Under the pieces are notes generated by a model. That model was not told where the DNA came from. It worked only from the letters and a program-made list of their open reading frames with translations, and ran no database searches. DNA of 64,000 nt from assembly GCF_025464955.1 (NCBI RefSeq), contig NZ_JAODNM010000161.1, forward strand, positions 1 to 64,000, read 5' to 3'. The position numbers were made by a program, and so were the translations under genes. The DNA comes from Amycolatopsis sp. (GTDB lineage: Bacteria; Actinomycetota; Actinomycetes; Mycobacteriales; Pseudonocardiaceae). This document shows, one piece after another, positions 8,850-17,342 of this stretch. Each line of letters opens with the position of its first letter. Position 1 is the stretch's first letter.

Positions 8850-9505
8850 TCCGGGTTCTGCTCGCGGACGACCACGCCATGTTCCGGTCCGGGATGCGCG
8901 CTGTCCTCGACACGCAGTCCGACTTCGCCTGCGTGGCCGAGGTCGGCGACGGAGGGGCCGCCGTCGCGGAGACCGCTCGGCTTCGACCGGACGTGGCGAT
9001 CCTCGACGTGCGGATGCCGAAACTCGACGGCCTCGACGCGACCGAGGCCATCCTTTCCACGCCAGGCAACGAAACCCGCGTGCTGGTGCTGACCACCTAC
9101 GACACCGACGAGTACGTGTACCGCGCGCTGCGGGCGGGCGCGAGCGGGTTCCTGCTCAAAAGCCTGCCGCCGGAGGAGCTCGTCTCGGCGATGCGGGTCG
9201 CCGCGCGCGGGGATGCCTTGATCGACCCGTCAGTGACGCGGCGGCTGGTCGCCAGTTTCGCGACCGGTATCGAACCGGTGACACCCGTCCCCGAGTTGGC
9301 CACGCTGACGTCCCGCGAACGCGAAGTGCTGTTGCTGCTGGCCGATGCCCGCAGCAACGCCGAGATCGCCGAGCGGCTCAGCATCGGCGACGAGACCGTG
9401 AAGACCCACGTCTCCCGGGTGCTGGCGAAGCTGGGTCTGCCGGATCGGGTGCACGCCGTCGTCTTCGCGTACAGAAACGGGCTGGTGGGCCGGGGAACGC
9501 CATAA
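8846..9505 (+). CDS. NarL/FixJ-family response regulator
   Basis: 219 residues: receiver domain with DD at 8-9, phospho-acceptor Asp54 (ILDVRMP) and Lys in LLKSLP, then a LuxR-type HTH (LTSREREVLLLLADARSNAEIAERL through VKTHVSRVLAKLGL). It is the partner of the kinase with which it overlaps by four bases. Confidence 0.93.
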   Translation: MIRVLLADDHAMFRSGMRAVLDTQSDFACVAEVGDGGAAVAETARLRPDVAILDVRMPKLDGLDATEAILSTPGNETRVLVLTTYDTDEYVYRALRAGASGFLLKSLPPEELVSAMRVAARGDALIDPSVTRRLVASFATGIEPVTPVPELATLTSREREVLLLLADARSNAEIAERLSIGDETVKTHVSRVLAKLGLPDRVHAVVFAYRNGLVGRGTP

Positions 9506-9610
9506 TGGCGGTCACAGTGCCCGAAATGCCCGCCAACCGTCGGCTGCGTCGGGGTCACCGCCCGGACCAGACTTGCTGGTAGACCGGCACGCCGAGCAAG
9601 GAGGCTCCGA

Positions 9611-10552
9611 ATGGGCTACCGATTCGATCCCGAACTGGCACCGTGGGTGGACATGCTGCCCAAGGGGGACCTGACGGACCTGGCGGCCGTCCGCAGCGGG
9701 ATGGGCGGGCTGCGCGCGCAGATGCCGGCCATCGACCTGCCGGAGAACCTCGAGATCCAGGACGTGGTCATCCCCGGCTCCCCCGACGTCCGCGTCCGGG
9801 TCTACACCCCGACCGGCCTCACCGGCCCATTGCCCGCACAGGTCTACATCCACGGCGGCGGGTTCATCCTCGGCGACATCGAAATGGTCAGCGACGGCCT
9901 CGCCAAGACGGCAGCCGACGTCGGCGCTGTCATCGTCTCGGTCGACTACCGCCTCGCGCCGGAAACCCCGTTCCCCGGCGGGCTCGAAGACTGCTACACC
10001 GCGCTGAAGTGGACGGTCGACAACGCCGCCGAGCTGAACATCGACACCGCACGCGTGGCCATCGGCGGGGAAAGCGCCGGCGGTGGACTCAGCGCCGGGC
10101 TCGCCCTCCTCGCCCGCGACCGCGGCGGCCCCGCGATCGCCTTCCAGTTCCTGGGGGTCCCGGAGCTGGACGACCGGCTCGAGACGACGTCGATGCAGGA
10201 GTTCACCGACACCCCCCTCTGGAATCGGCCGAACGCGGTGCTCAGCTGGAAGTACTATTTGTCCGGGGGATCCATTGTGGATGGGAAAGAGGGGATCCAC
10301 TACGCCGCGCCCGCCCGTGCCGAGGACCTCAAAGGCTTACCATCTGCTTACATCACGACCTGCGAGTTCGACCCGCTGCGAGACGAGGGGCTGAACTACG
10401 CACAGCGGCTCCTGCAGGCCGGGGTGAGCGTGGAAATCCACCACTACCCTGGGACTTTCCACGGTTCCGGCCTGGTGGCGGAGGCCGCCGTGAGCAAGCG
10501 GATGGCCGCCGATCACCTCGACGCGCTCCGTCGGGCGTTCGCCCGCGACTGA
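9611..10552 (+). CDS. Alpha/beta hydrolase of the hormone-sensitive lipase family
   Basis: 313 residues after a good ribosome site (AAGGAGG). The oxyanion motif HGGGF is at 81-85, the nucleophile elbow GESAG puts Ser at 155, and the triad is completed by Asp254 (CEFDPLRDEG) and His284 (YPGTFHG). Such enzymes hydrolyse short-chain esters or lactones; the natural substrate is not evident. It has no signal peptide and follows the two-component operon after 105 bp, possibly as an independent unit. Confidence 0.88.
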   Translation: MGYRFDPELAPWVDMLPKGDLTDLAAVRSGMGGLRAQMPAIDLPENLEIQDVVIPGSPDVRVRVYTPTGLTGPLPAQVYIHGGGFILGDIEMVSDGLAKTAADVGAVIVSVDYRLAPETPFPGGLEDCYTALKWTVDNAAELNIDTARVAIGGESAGGGLSAGLALLARDRGGPAIAFQFLGVPELDDRLETTSMQEFTDTPLWNRPNAVLSWKYYLSGGSIVDGKEGIHYAAPARAEDLKGLPSAYITTCEFDPLRDEGLNYAQRLLQAGVSVEIHHYPGTFHGSGLVAEAAVSKRMAADHLDALRRAFARD

Positions 10553-10619
10553 GCTCGGAACCGCCGTCCGGGTGTATCACTGACGCTGGGTACTCACGGC
10601 GAAAAATAGGAGCACGAGA

Positions 10620-10817
10620 ATGAAGCGCTGGGCATTTATCATCGTCGGGGCGCTGCTGACCCTGATCGGCCTGGTCTGGACCGGTCAGGGCGCCGGCATC
10701 ATCACCGGCAGCGTGATGAGCGGCGAGAAGCAGTGGTTCCTGATCGGCCTGGTCTGCCTGGTCATCGGGATCGGCCTGCTCGTCGCGGCGGTCAGGTCGC
10801 GCCGCAAGGTCAGCTGA
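10620..10817 (+). CDS. Small two-helix membrane protein
   Basis: 65 residues with helices at about 4-24 and 40-58 and a basic tail (RSRRKVS). The ATG follows ATAGGAGCACGAGA. This size and layout are common in actinobacteria. No family function can be stated. Confidence 0.7.
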   Translation: MKRWAFIIVGALLTLIGLVWTGQGAGIITGSVMSGEKQWFLIGLVCLVIGIGLLVAAVRSRRKVS

Positions 10818-10821
10818 ACCC

Positions 10822-11277
10822 TTACTTACCGGTGATCCGGAAGATCGGGTAGCCGGGCGCGATGTCGAGCAGGGTCTCGTCCGAGGCCTTCGCGTCGACA
10901 CCGTCGAAGAACACGCCGACCTCGAACTTCCAGCGCTTGAGGTAGGCACGCAGGATCGCCGGCTTTTCGTCGTCGGCAAGCTCGACGTAGGTGAACTCCT
11001 CGACGCGCTTGCCGACCCGAAGGCTGCCCTCGCCCGCCACCCGCAGGTTGCGCACCCACTGGGTGACCCCGCGCGGGGCGACCAGGTAGCGCACGCCGTC
11101 GACAGTCAGCAGGTTGACCGCGTTGGATCGCGGCTCTCCACTCTTGCGGCCGCGGACGGTGAGCACGCGGCTGCCCCAGACACTCATCCCCAGGTTGGTC
11201 AGCTTGCTGATGACCTTGTTGAACACCTCGTCGCCCTTCTTCGGGACGACGTACCGGGGCGAGTTGTCGGCGATCAT
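10822..11277 (-). CDS. DDN-type deazaflavin (F420)-dependent nitroreductase-family protein
   Basis: 151 residues with the family core LTVRGRKSGEPRSNAVNLL followed by YLVAPRGVTQWVRNLRV. The fold is the split barrel that binds F420 in mycobacterial Ddn; some relatives use other cofactors. It is divergent from a TetR gene, and a TetR-like operator sits just before its start, so it is probably the regulator's main target. Confidence 0.85.
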   Translation of the reverse strand: MIADNSPRYVVPKKGDEVFNKVISKLTNLGMSVWGSRVLTVRGRKSGEPRSNAVNLLTVDGVRYLVAPRGVTQWVRNLRVAGEGSLRVGKRVEEFTYVELADDEKPAILRAYLKRWKFEVGVFFDGVDAKASDETLLDIAPGYPIFRITGK

Positions 11278-11296
11278 GATGTCTCCTTGAGTTTGG

Positions 11297-11363
11297 GAGA
11301 GCAGTGCTCTCGGTTAAGAGCAGTCAACACGGTCGCGCGTCGCCTGTCAAGAGCAGTGCTCTC
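11297..11363. promoter_or_regulatory. Paired operators between the DDN-type gene and its TetR regulator
   Basis: GAGAGCAGTGCTCTC at 11297-11311 is a perfect 7-1-7 palindrome. The same sequence with only the first base changed is at 11349-11363, and a half-site (AAGAGCAGT) lies between them. The left copy is 20 bp upstream of the oxidoreductase start and the right one 40 bp upstream of the regulator, so one protein could repress both. Confidence 0.8.
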
Positions 11364-11402
11364 GAATTTGTGCGGCGCTTCCATCAGTGGCAGACTGAGA
11401 CC

Positions 11403-12083
11403 GTGCCCGCCATCCGAAACGCACGCGAACGCGCCCGAGCCGAACTGACCAGCGAGATCAAGGACGCCGCCCGGCGCCAGCTCGCCGAAGTCGGCGCGAA
11501 CGGGCTCTCGCTGCGCGCGGTGGCGAGGGAGCTGGGCATGGTTTCGTCGGCGCTCTACCGGTACTTCCCGAGCCGGGATCTGCTGCTCACCGCACTGATC
11601 GTCGACGCGTACGACGCGCTCGGTGACGCCGCGCAAGCCGCCGACAACCCCGGCACGGAACCACGCCGACGCTGGGAATCGGTCTGGTCCGCGGCACGGC
11701 GGTGGGCCCTCGAACACCCGCACGAGTACGCGCTGATCTACGGCTCGCCCATCCCGGGATACCAAGCGCCGCAAGACACCATCGCACCGGCCGGCCGCGT
11801 CGCGCTTCTGCTCGTCGACGTGGTGAAAAACGCCGAGCTGCGGCCGTTGCCAGAAGGCCGGCCCTTGCCGGATGTCTTGCAGCAACAGGCCCGGCAGCTC
11901 GCGGCCGCACTCGACGTCGACCTGCCGGAGCTGACGCTGGCCCGGCTGCTGGTCACCTGGACGCAGCTGTTCGGCATGCTCAGCTTCGAGCTGTTCGGGC
12001 AGTACGTCGGCAGCGCCGACCCAGCCGACGCCTTCTTCGCGCACACGACCCAGGAGATGGCCGACTTCATCGGCCTCCCCTGA
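11403..12083 (+). CDS. TetR-family regulator (WHG-type C-terminal domain)
   Basis: 226 residues from a GTG at 11403. The HTH spans about 25-70 (ANGLSLRAVARELGMVSSALYRYFPSRD) and the C-terminal half matches the WHG/TetR_C_13-like ligand domain. It is divergent from the DDN-type gene with shared palindromic operators. An upstream in-frame extension would run through the operator and is rejected. Confidence 0.88.
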   Translation: MPAIRNARERARAELTSEIKDAARRQLAEVGANGLSLRAVARELGMVSSALYRYFPSRDLLLTALIVDAYDALGDAAQAADNPGTEPRRRWESVWSAARRWALEHPHEYALIYGSPIPGYQAPQDTIAPAGRVALLLVDVVKNAELRPLPEGRPLPDVLQQQARQLAAALDVDLPELTLARLLVTWTQLFGMLSFELFGQYVGSADPADAFFAHTTQEMADFIGLP

Positions 12084-12098
12084 CTGAAGCCTGCCCAG

Positions 12099-12692
12099 TC
12101 AGGACTTGATCGTCGTCAGGATGTCGTCCGCGACCGTTTTCGCCGTGGCGCACGAGCCGTCGCCGGTTTGCGCGGTGACAGTGACGGTGAAGATCAGCTG
12201 GTTCGTGATCCCCACCGAGAGGAGACACACGCCGGCGGGGCGCTTGTCGGAATCCGAGGCGTACACGGCCGGATAGCCCTGGACGTCCAGCGGCTCGAAG
12301 TAGCCGGGCTTCCAGCTTCCCGAGTCGTTCAGGATGTAGTAGTTGGTCAAGCCCCGCTTGGTCTCGAGATAGGCGACGTGGATGTCGGTGCCCTCCCCCG
12401 CCCTCCAGTCGCAGGCGGGACCGCTGTCCGAGTTGTTCACCTGACCGGAGGCCACGCCGAGGTCGGCCAGCTGCGCCGGGCTCATACTCGCGCAAGGGGC
12501 GGCGACGAACTGGTCGGCGGTCAGCGGATTGCCGATCGAAGGTGCGCTGTTCGCCACCGCGCTTGTCTCCCCGCCCTGCTCGCCGGAGGAAGGCGCTTTC
12601 GAGCTGCCGGACTGGGCCGGATCGCACGCGGCCAGCAGCAGCAGGGAACACGCGGCCAGCGCCACGAACCGTCGTTCACGCAAGGACTTCAC
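12099..12692 (-). CDS. DUF3558-family lipoprotein
   Basis: 197 residues with a lipoprotein signal (LLLLAAC, Cys about 23), a Ser/Gly-rich linker and the DUF3558 domain with paired cysteines (APCASMSP, GPACDWRAGEG). These lipoproteins are restricted mostly to Pseudonocardiaceae and relatives and have no known activity. It converges on the TetR gene with a 15-bp gap. Confidence 0.85.
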   Translation of the reverse strand: MKSLRERRFVALAACSLLLLAACDPAQSGSSKAPSSGEQGGETSAVANSAPSIGNPLTADQFVAAPCASMSPAQLADLGVASGQVNNSDSGPACDWRAGEGTDIHVAYLETKRGLTNYYILNDSGSWKPGYFEPLDVQGYPAVYASDSDKRPAGVCLLSVGITNQLIFTVTVTAQTGDGSCATAKTVADDILTTIKS

Positions 12693-12739
12693 AGTCGATC
12701 ACCCTAATGCGACCACCCCGCCACCCCCGCCCTTCCACT

Positions 12740-12804
12740 CGCAACTCGCCGTCGAGTTGCGATCGTTAGCGTTCACAACCATCGCAACTCGCCGTCGAGT
12801 TGCG
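12740..12804. repeat. Doublet of the 22-bp palindrome, 43-bp period
   Basis: Copies at 12740-12761 and 12783-12804 have arms CGCAACTCG and CGAGTTGCG around CCGT. The 21-bp spacer is itself a weak inverted repeat (ATCGTT ... AACCAT). It lies between the DUF3558 promoter side and the end of a gene fragment. Confidence 0.85.
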
Positions 12805-12809
12805 ATGGG

Positions 12810-12935
12810 TCAGGCGGGGAGGCGGGCGCCGGCGCGTTTGACGGTGCGGATGACGGGGGCGGTTTCCGTGCTGCGGACGGCGTCGAGCACGGCAACGCGT
12901 TCGCCTGCTTGGCTTTCACCTCGAGCTGGCTCCAA
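12810..12935 (-). pseudogene. C-terminal gene fragment (possible Lrp/AsnC-like regulator)
   Basis: A minus-strand frame open to 12935 ends ERVAVLDAVRSTETAP, VIRTVKRAG, ARLPA and a stop at 12810. It reads like the tail of a small regulator, perhaps Lrp/AsnC, but only about 40 codons remain and the family is uncertain. Its upstream end meets an MFS fragment on the other strand, so a deletion has probably joined two broken genes. Confidence 0.4.
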
Positions 12936-13120
12936 TCAGGACTCGGGCTGAGTCCTGTCCGGACCGGACTCGCGCTGATTCCCCTGTCGCTGAGCATCTT
13001 TGTGTCATCGGCGGGCCGCACGACGTCTACCTCGCCGCGGCCGCGCTCGGTGTCGCCGCGGGCGTCGTCGCGCTCGGCGGTCCACACGCGCTCAAGCCAC
13101 GTTCACCGGGAGGTAGCTGA
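12885..13120 (+). pseudogene. Relic of an MFS (DHA2-type) transporter
   Basis: One frame encodes a typical late-helix segment (AFTSSWLQSGLGLSPVRTGL, ALIPLSLSIFVSS). After a frame change and a deletion of most of one helix pair, a second frame gives the usual final helix (VYLAAAALGVAAGVVALGG) and stops at 13120. The N-terminal two thirds are missing. It ends over the stop of the convergent reductase gene. Confidence 0.65.
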
Positions 13121-13643
13121 GGATGATCAGGCCGGTGCTGTGGACCTCGCTGCCGTTGAAGGTGAACTTCGTCTGCAGCGCGTCCCGGTAGAGGAGCTGG
13201 TCCGGGGTGGCCTTCCCGGACAGGACCGGGTGCAGCCAGATGCGAAACTCGTCGAGCAGGCCGTTGTCCAGCAGCAGGCGGGTGACCGAGCCGAACCCGT
13301 ACTGCAGGATGTTCCCGCCGGGGCCTTCCTTGATCTTCTTGACCTCGGCGACGACGTCCCCGCCGACGACTGTCGAGTTGGTCCACTCGGGGTTCTCCAG
13401 CGTTGACGACACGACGTACTTCTGGATGCCGTTCATCCGGTCGGCGAAGTCGTCGGACTGCGGCGACCACGCCGGGTAGAAGCCGTCGTAGGTCTTGCGG
13501 CCCATGATCAGCGCGTCACTGCCGAAGAGTTGCGCTGTGGCGGCCTTCTTCGCGTCTTCGCCGAAGTAGTCCATGTGCCAGTCCTGCATGTTCGCGGAGT
13601 CGCCGTCGAGGGTCATGTAGGTGGCGTTGACGATTTTGCGCAT
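13092..13643 (-). CDS. Dihydrofolate reductase-family protein (RibD C-terminal type)
   Basis: 183 residues with the YwjB/RibD_C signature: MRKIVNATYMTLDG at the start, LIMGRKTYDGFYPAW, YVVSSTL, GGNILQYGFGSVTRLLLDNGLLDEFRIWLHPV. The fold binds NADPH, but these stand-alone proteins have no settled substrate. It ends inside the MFS relic and is divergent from the hydroxyacyl-CoA dehydrogenase gene across 183 bp. Confidence 0.85.
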   Translation of the reverse strand: MRKIVNATYMTLDGDSANMQDWHMDYFGEDAKKAATAQLFGSDALIMGRKTYDGFYPAWSPQSDDFADRMNGIQKYVVSSTLENPEWTNSTVVGGDVVAEVKKIKEGPGGNILQYGFGSVTRLLLDNGLLDEFRIWLHPVLSGKATPDQLLYRDALQTKFTFNGSEVHSTGLIILSYLPVNVA

Positions 13644-13826
13644 GATGGGTGATTCCTCCGTAGGTGTCCGTCTCAGCTTTCACCAACGCGTCGAACGACG
13701 TCGGCGGAATCGACACATCCGCGAAGAAAATCTTGCGAAGTCTTCCGTGGCGGTCGCCACACCCTCCGGAAACCCGGGGCGGGATAGGTTCGGGGCGGGC
13801 GTCTTTTCTAGGGAAGCGAGTTCAAC

Positions 13827-15365
13827 GTGGAGCAGTGGGCGGAACGGGTCGCCAAGATCCGGGTGATCGGCACCGGCGTGATGGGACGAGGGATCGTGCA
13901 GGTCGCGGCCGCTTCCGGGCTGACCGTCGAGCTCGCCGACGCGCAGCCGGACGCGGTAGCCAACGCCATCGACTACGTCAGCGGCATGTTCGACAGGCTC
14001 GCGTCGAAAGGCCGGATGACCGCCGAAGACGCCGAACTCGCGAAGGCCAGGTTGCGCCCGGTCGACGGGCCGCTGGCCCCGGCCGACGGCGTCGACCTGG
14101 TGATCGAGGCCGTCAAGGAAGACCTCGCGGTCAAGGGCGAGCTGTTCACCGGACTCGAGCGCGTCTGCCCGCCGGAAACCGTGTTCGCCACCAACACCAG
14201 CTCGCTGTCGGTGACCTCGATCGCCGCGACCCTGGCCGATCCGACCAGGCTGGTGGGGCTGCACTTCTTCAACCCGGTGCCGCTGATGCGGGTCGCCGAG
14301 GTGATCCCGGGCGCGCGGACGCCCGAGTGGCTGCCGCCCGCGGTGTGCGACCTCGTCCGGCGGCTCGGGCACCAGCCGGTGCTCGCCCCGGACACCCCCG
14401 GTTTCCTGGTGAACCACGCCGGCCGCGGGCTCGGCACCGAAGCGCTGCAGATCCTGAGCGAGGCGCTCTGCTCGCCGTCCGATGTGGACCGGATCGCGCG
14501 CGACGTGCTCGGGCTCAAGCTCGGCCCGTTCGAGCTGTTCGACCTCACCGGACTCGACGTCTCCCACGCCGTCCTGGAAAGCATCTGGTCCGGGTTCCAC
14601 AGCGAGTCGCGACTGCGTCCGTCGTACCTGACCGCGCCCCGGGTCGCCGCCGGGCTGTTCGGTCGCAAGAGCGGCGAGGGCTTCTATCGTTATGTCGACG
14701 GCGTCCAGCAGGTTCCGGCCGAACCAGCCGCTCCGCAGGTCACGACGTCAAAGCAAGTGTGGACGGACGACGAGCGGCTCGCCAAGCTCCTCAGCGGCGC
14801 CGGCGTCACCGTCGAGCGAGCCGAGCAGCCGTCCGACGACGCCGTCATCCTGCTGACCCCACTCGGCCGGTCCACAGTGGACGCCGCGCTCGCCACCGGA
14901 CTGCCCGCCGACCGTACCTGCGGCGTCGACCCGTTCGGCGGATTCGGCGAGTCCGTCGGGAGGCTGACGCTCGCGGTGCACCCGGGGCTGGACGCCGAAG
15001 CCGGCCGTGTCGCGTGGAACGCGCTCGCCGCGACGGGACGTCCGGTCACGGTCGTCCGCGACGCCCCCGGCTCGATCGCGCAGCGGCTCCTCGCGTCGAT
15101 CGTGAACACCGCGTGCGCCATCGCCGACCAGCGCCTCGCGTTGCCCGCCGACATCGACACCGCCGTCCGGCTCGGGCTCGGTTACCCGCGCGGTCCGCTC
15201 GCCTGGGGTGAGGAGGTCGGCAGCGACGTCGTCGTCCGGATCCTGCGTGGCCTGCAGCGCACCACCGGCGACCAGCGCTACCGGCCGAGCCGCTGGCTCA
15301 CCGAGCGCGCCGGCCTCGGCCTCCCGCTCACCGAAACCGGCACCACCCCGGCCGACCTCAGCTGA
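13827..15365 (+). CDS. 3-hydroxyacyl-CoA dehydrogenase (PaaH/FadB2-like, two C-terminal domains)
   Basis: 512 residues from a GTG at 13827. The N-terminal Rossmann domain carries IGTGVMGRGI, followed by the NTSSLSVTSIA catalytic loop and LHFFNPVPLMRVAEV with the active-site His. Two 3HCDH C-terminal domains follow (DTPGFLVNHAGRG and DAPGSIAQRLLASIVN), a double-tail layout seen in PaaH-type enzymes of phenylacetate and beta-oxidation pathways. It oxidises 3-hydroxyacyl-CoA with NAD+. No other beta-oxidation gene is adjacent. Its 3' end overlaps the convergent transporter gene by eight bases. Confidence 0.9.
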   Translation: MEQWAERVAKIRVIGTGVMGRGIVQVAAASGLTVELADAQPDAVANAIDYVSGMFDRLASKGRMTAEDAELAKARLRPVDGPLAPADGVDLVIEAVKEDLAVKGELFTGLERVCPPETVFATNTSSLSVTSIAATLADPTRLVGLHFFNPVPLMRVAEVIPGARTPEWLPPAVCDLVRRLGHQPVLAPDTPGFLVNHAGRGLGTEALQILSEALCSPSDVDRIARDVLGLKLGPFELFDLTGLDVSHAVLESIWSGFHSESRLRPSYLTAPRVAAGLFGRKSGEGFYRYVDGVQQVPAEPAAPQVTTSKQVWTDDERLAKLLSGAGVTVERAEQPSDDAVILLTPLGRSTVDAALATGLPADRTCGVDPFGGFGESVGRLTLAVHPGLDAEAGRVAWNALAATGRPVTVVRDAPGSIAQRLLASIVNTACAIADQRLALPADIDTAVRLGLGYPRGPLAWGEEVGSDVVVRILRGLQRTTGDQRYRPSRWLTERAGLGLPLTETGTTPADLS

Positions 15366-16371
15366 CTTTGGCTTCGTCGCCGACCAGGACCGGAGCGTCC
15401 TCGGCTGGAGCGTCGGCCTGGTCGGCCCAGCGTCGGGCGAGGACCGCGCAGATCATCAGCTGCGCCTGGTGGAACAGCATCAGCGGCAGCACGATCAGGC
15501 CGACCGTGTGCCCGGCGAACAGCACGCTGGCCATCGGCAACCCGCTGGCCAGGCTCTTCTTCGAGCCGCAGAAGATGATCGCCACCCGGTCTTCGCGGGA
15601 GAAACCCAACCGCCGCGAAGCGAACGACATCACCGCGAACACCGCCCCGAACAGCGCGAGGTCGATGACCAGGAGCACGACAAGCGCGAGCGGCGTCAGC
15701 TGGTGCCAGATCCCGCCGACCACGCCTTCGCTGAACGCGGTGTAGACGATGACCAGGATCACGCCGCGGTCGAGGCGACCGAGCACGCTCTTGTGCGCCG
15801 CGATCCAGCCCCCGACCCAGCGGCGGAGCAGCTGCCCGGCGACGAACGGCACGAGCAGCTGGAGCACGATCGACACCACCGAATGCGCCGAGAACCCGCC
15901 GCCGTTGGCGTGCAGCAGCAGGCCGACCAGCACCGGCGTCGCGATGATCCCGATCAGGCTGGAGAAGGACGCGCTGCAGATCGCCGCCGCGACGTTGCCC
16001 TTGGCGATGGAGGTGAACGCGATCGACGAGTTCACCGTCGACGGCAGCGCGCACAGGAAGATCACCCCGGCGTACAGCTCGGGTGAAAGCACATGCGGCA
16101 CCAGGAACCCGGTCAGCAGCCCCAGCACCGGGAACAGGACGAAGGTGGCCGCGAAGATCAGCAGGTGCAGCCGCCAATGCTTCAGCGCCGAGATCGCTTC
16201 CGAAGTCGAAAGCCTTGCGCCGTAAAGGAAGAACAACGCGCCGACGCCGATCGTGCTGACGTCGGAAGCCGCCGTGGCTGCGCCGCCCCTGGCCGGGAGC
16301 AGACAGGCGATCCCCACCGCGGCCAGGATGCCCAGAATGAACGGGTCGATCCTGAGTTTGGCGAGCATCAC
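15358..16371 (-). CDS. Bile acid:sodium symporter family (BASS/SBF) transporter
   Basis: 337 residues with about ten membrane helices and the family motifs ALPSTVNSSIAFTSIAKGN and IIFCGSKKSLASGLPMA, which line the two Na+ sites and the crossover helices. Bacterial members carry organic anions such as keto acids; the substrate here is unknown. It is divergent from a LysR gene that probably controls it. Two ATGs (16371, 16368) are possible starts. Confidence 0.88.
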   Translation of the reverse strand: MMLAKLRIDPFILGILAAVGIACLLPARGGAATAASDVSTIGVGALFFLYGARLSTSEAISALKHWRLHLLIFAATFVLFPVLGLLTGFLVPHVLSPELYAGVIFLCALPSTVNSSIAFTSIAKGNVAAAICSASFSSLIGIIATPVLVGLLLHANGGGFSAHSVVSIVLQLLVPFVAGQLLRRWVGGWIAAHKSVLGRLDRGVILVIVYTAFSEGVVGGIWHQLTPLALVVLLVIDLALFGAVFAVMSFASRRLGFSREDRVAIIFCGSKKSLASGLPMASVLFAGHTVGLIVLPLMLFHQAQLMICAVLARRWADQADAPAEDAPVLVGDEAKVS

Positions 16372-16445
16372 GCGTCCTCATCTCAGCTAGGTGGCCTGGT
16401 TACATGTTCACCCCTTGAACGCTGATTGTGTACCACGATGGCCAT

Positions 16446-16471
16446 TATCACTGTTATCGCGGATTGTGATA
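16446..16471. promoter_or_regulatory. Inverted repeat in the BASS/LysR intergenic region
   Basis: TATCAC at 16446-16451 and GTGATA at 16466-16471 lie 10 bp before the LysR start, within an AT-richer stretch. This fits an autoregulatory LysR site, though the T-N11-A pattern is not unambiguous. Confidence 0.45.
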
Positions 16472-16481
16472 TACCGGACTA

Positions 16482-17342
16482 ATGCTCGATCCGGTGCTCC
16501 TCAAGACGTTCCTCGCCGTGGAGGAGACCCGCAGCTTCACCCGCGCCGCCGAGCGGCTCAAAGTGCGTCAATCCACCGTCAGCCAGCACATTCGCAAGCT
16601 TGAAGCGGCCACCTCGCGGCAGCTCTTCCTCCGCGACACGCACTCGGTCGAGCTCACCGGCGACGGTGAGGCGATGATCGGGTTCGCCCGCGGCATCGTC
16701 GACACCATAGACCGCGCCATGACGTATTTCACAGAGCCGGAGCTGCGGGGGCAGGTGCGGTTCGGCGTCTCGGAGGACTTCGTCCTCGGCGGACTGCCCG
16801 AGATCCTGCGGCGGTTCCGCGCGAGCCATCCGCTCGTCGAGGTCAAGCTGACCGTCGAGCTGAGCGGGATCCTGCACGAGCAGCTGCGGGCCGGCGAGCT
16901 CGACCTGATCCTGGGCAAACGGCTCAACCCCGAAGACTCGGGCTTTCCACTGTGGACCGATCAGCTGGTGTGGGCGGGCGCGGAGGGCGTCGAAGTCGAC
17001 CCGGGGGCGCCGGTGCCGCTGATCACCTATCCGCCGCCGAGTGTGACCCGGGCCCGCGCTGTCGAAGGGCTGCGGCTCGGCGGGCGTGAATGGCGGCTCG
17101 CGTGCACGAGCGCGAGCCTGAACGGGCTTCGCGCGGCGGCGCTGGCTGGGCTCGGTGTGGTGGTGTTCGCCCGAGGTCTGCTGCCGTCGGGCCTGGTCGA
17201 ACTGCCGTCGGAGTTCGGGCTACCGGAACTCGGCGAAGTCGAATTCATGCTGAGCGGCCGGGAATCGGCCCTACGCGAACCCGCCGCCGCGCTCGCAGGT
17301 GCGATCACGACGGCGGCGGGCCGACTCAAAACGGTGCTTTAG
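16482..17342 (+). CDS. LysR-family regulator, divergent from the BASS transporter
   Basis: 286 residues. The HTH occupies about 1-60 (FLAVEETRSFTRAAERLKV, STVSQHIRKLEAA), followed by the substrate-binding effector domain. The start ATG at 16482 places Leu-Asp-Pro at the N-terminus as in many family members. Its stop overlaps the convergent L,D-transpeptidase stop. Confidence 0.9.
   Translation: MLDPVLLKTFLAVEETRSFTRAAERLKVRQSTVSQHIRKLEAATSRQLFLRDTHSVELTGDGEAMIGFARGIVDTIDRAMTYFTEPELRGQVRFGVSEDFVLGGLPEILRRFRASHPLVEVKLTVELSGILHEQLRAGELDLILGKRLNPEDSGFPLWTDQLVWAGAEGVEVDPGAPVPLITYPPPSVTRARAVEGLRLGGREWRLACTSASLNGLRAAALAGLGVVVFARGLLPSGLVELPSEFGLPELGEVEFMLSGRESALREPAAALAGAITTAAGRLKTVL

Noticed and set aside
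11304..11402. N-terminal extension of the TetR regulator
   Set aside because: The extra codons run through the palindromic operator, which must stay untranslated promoter DNA.
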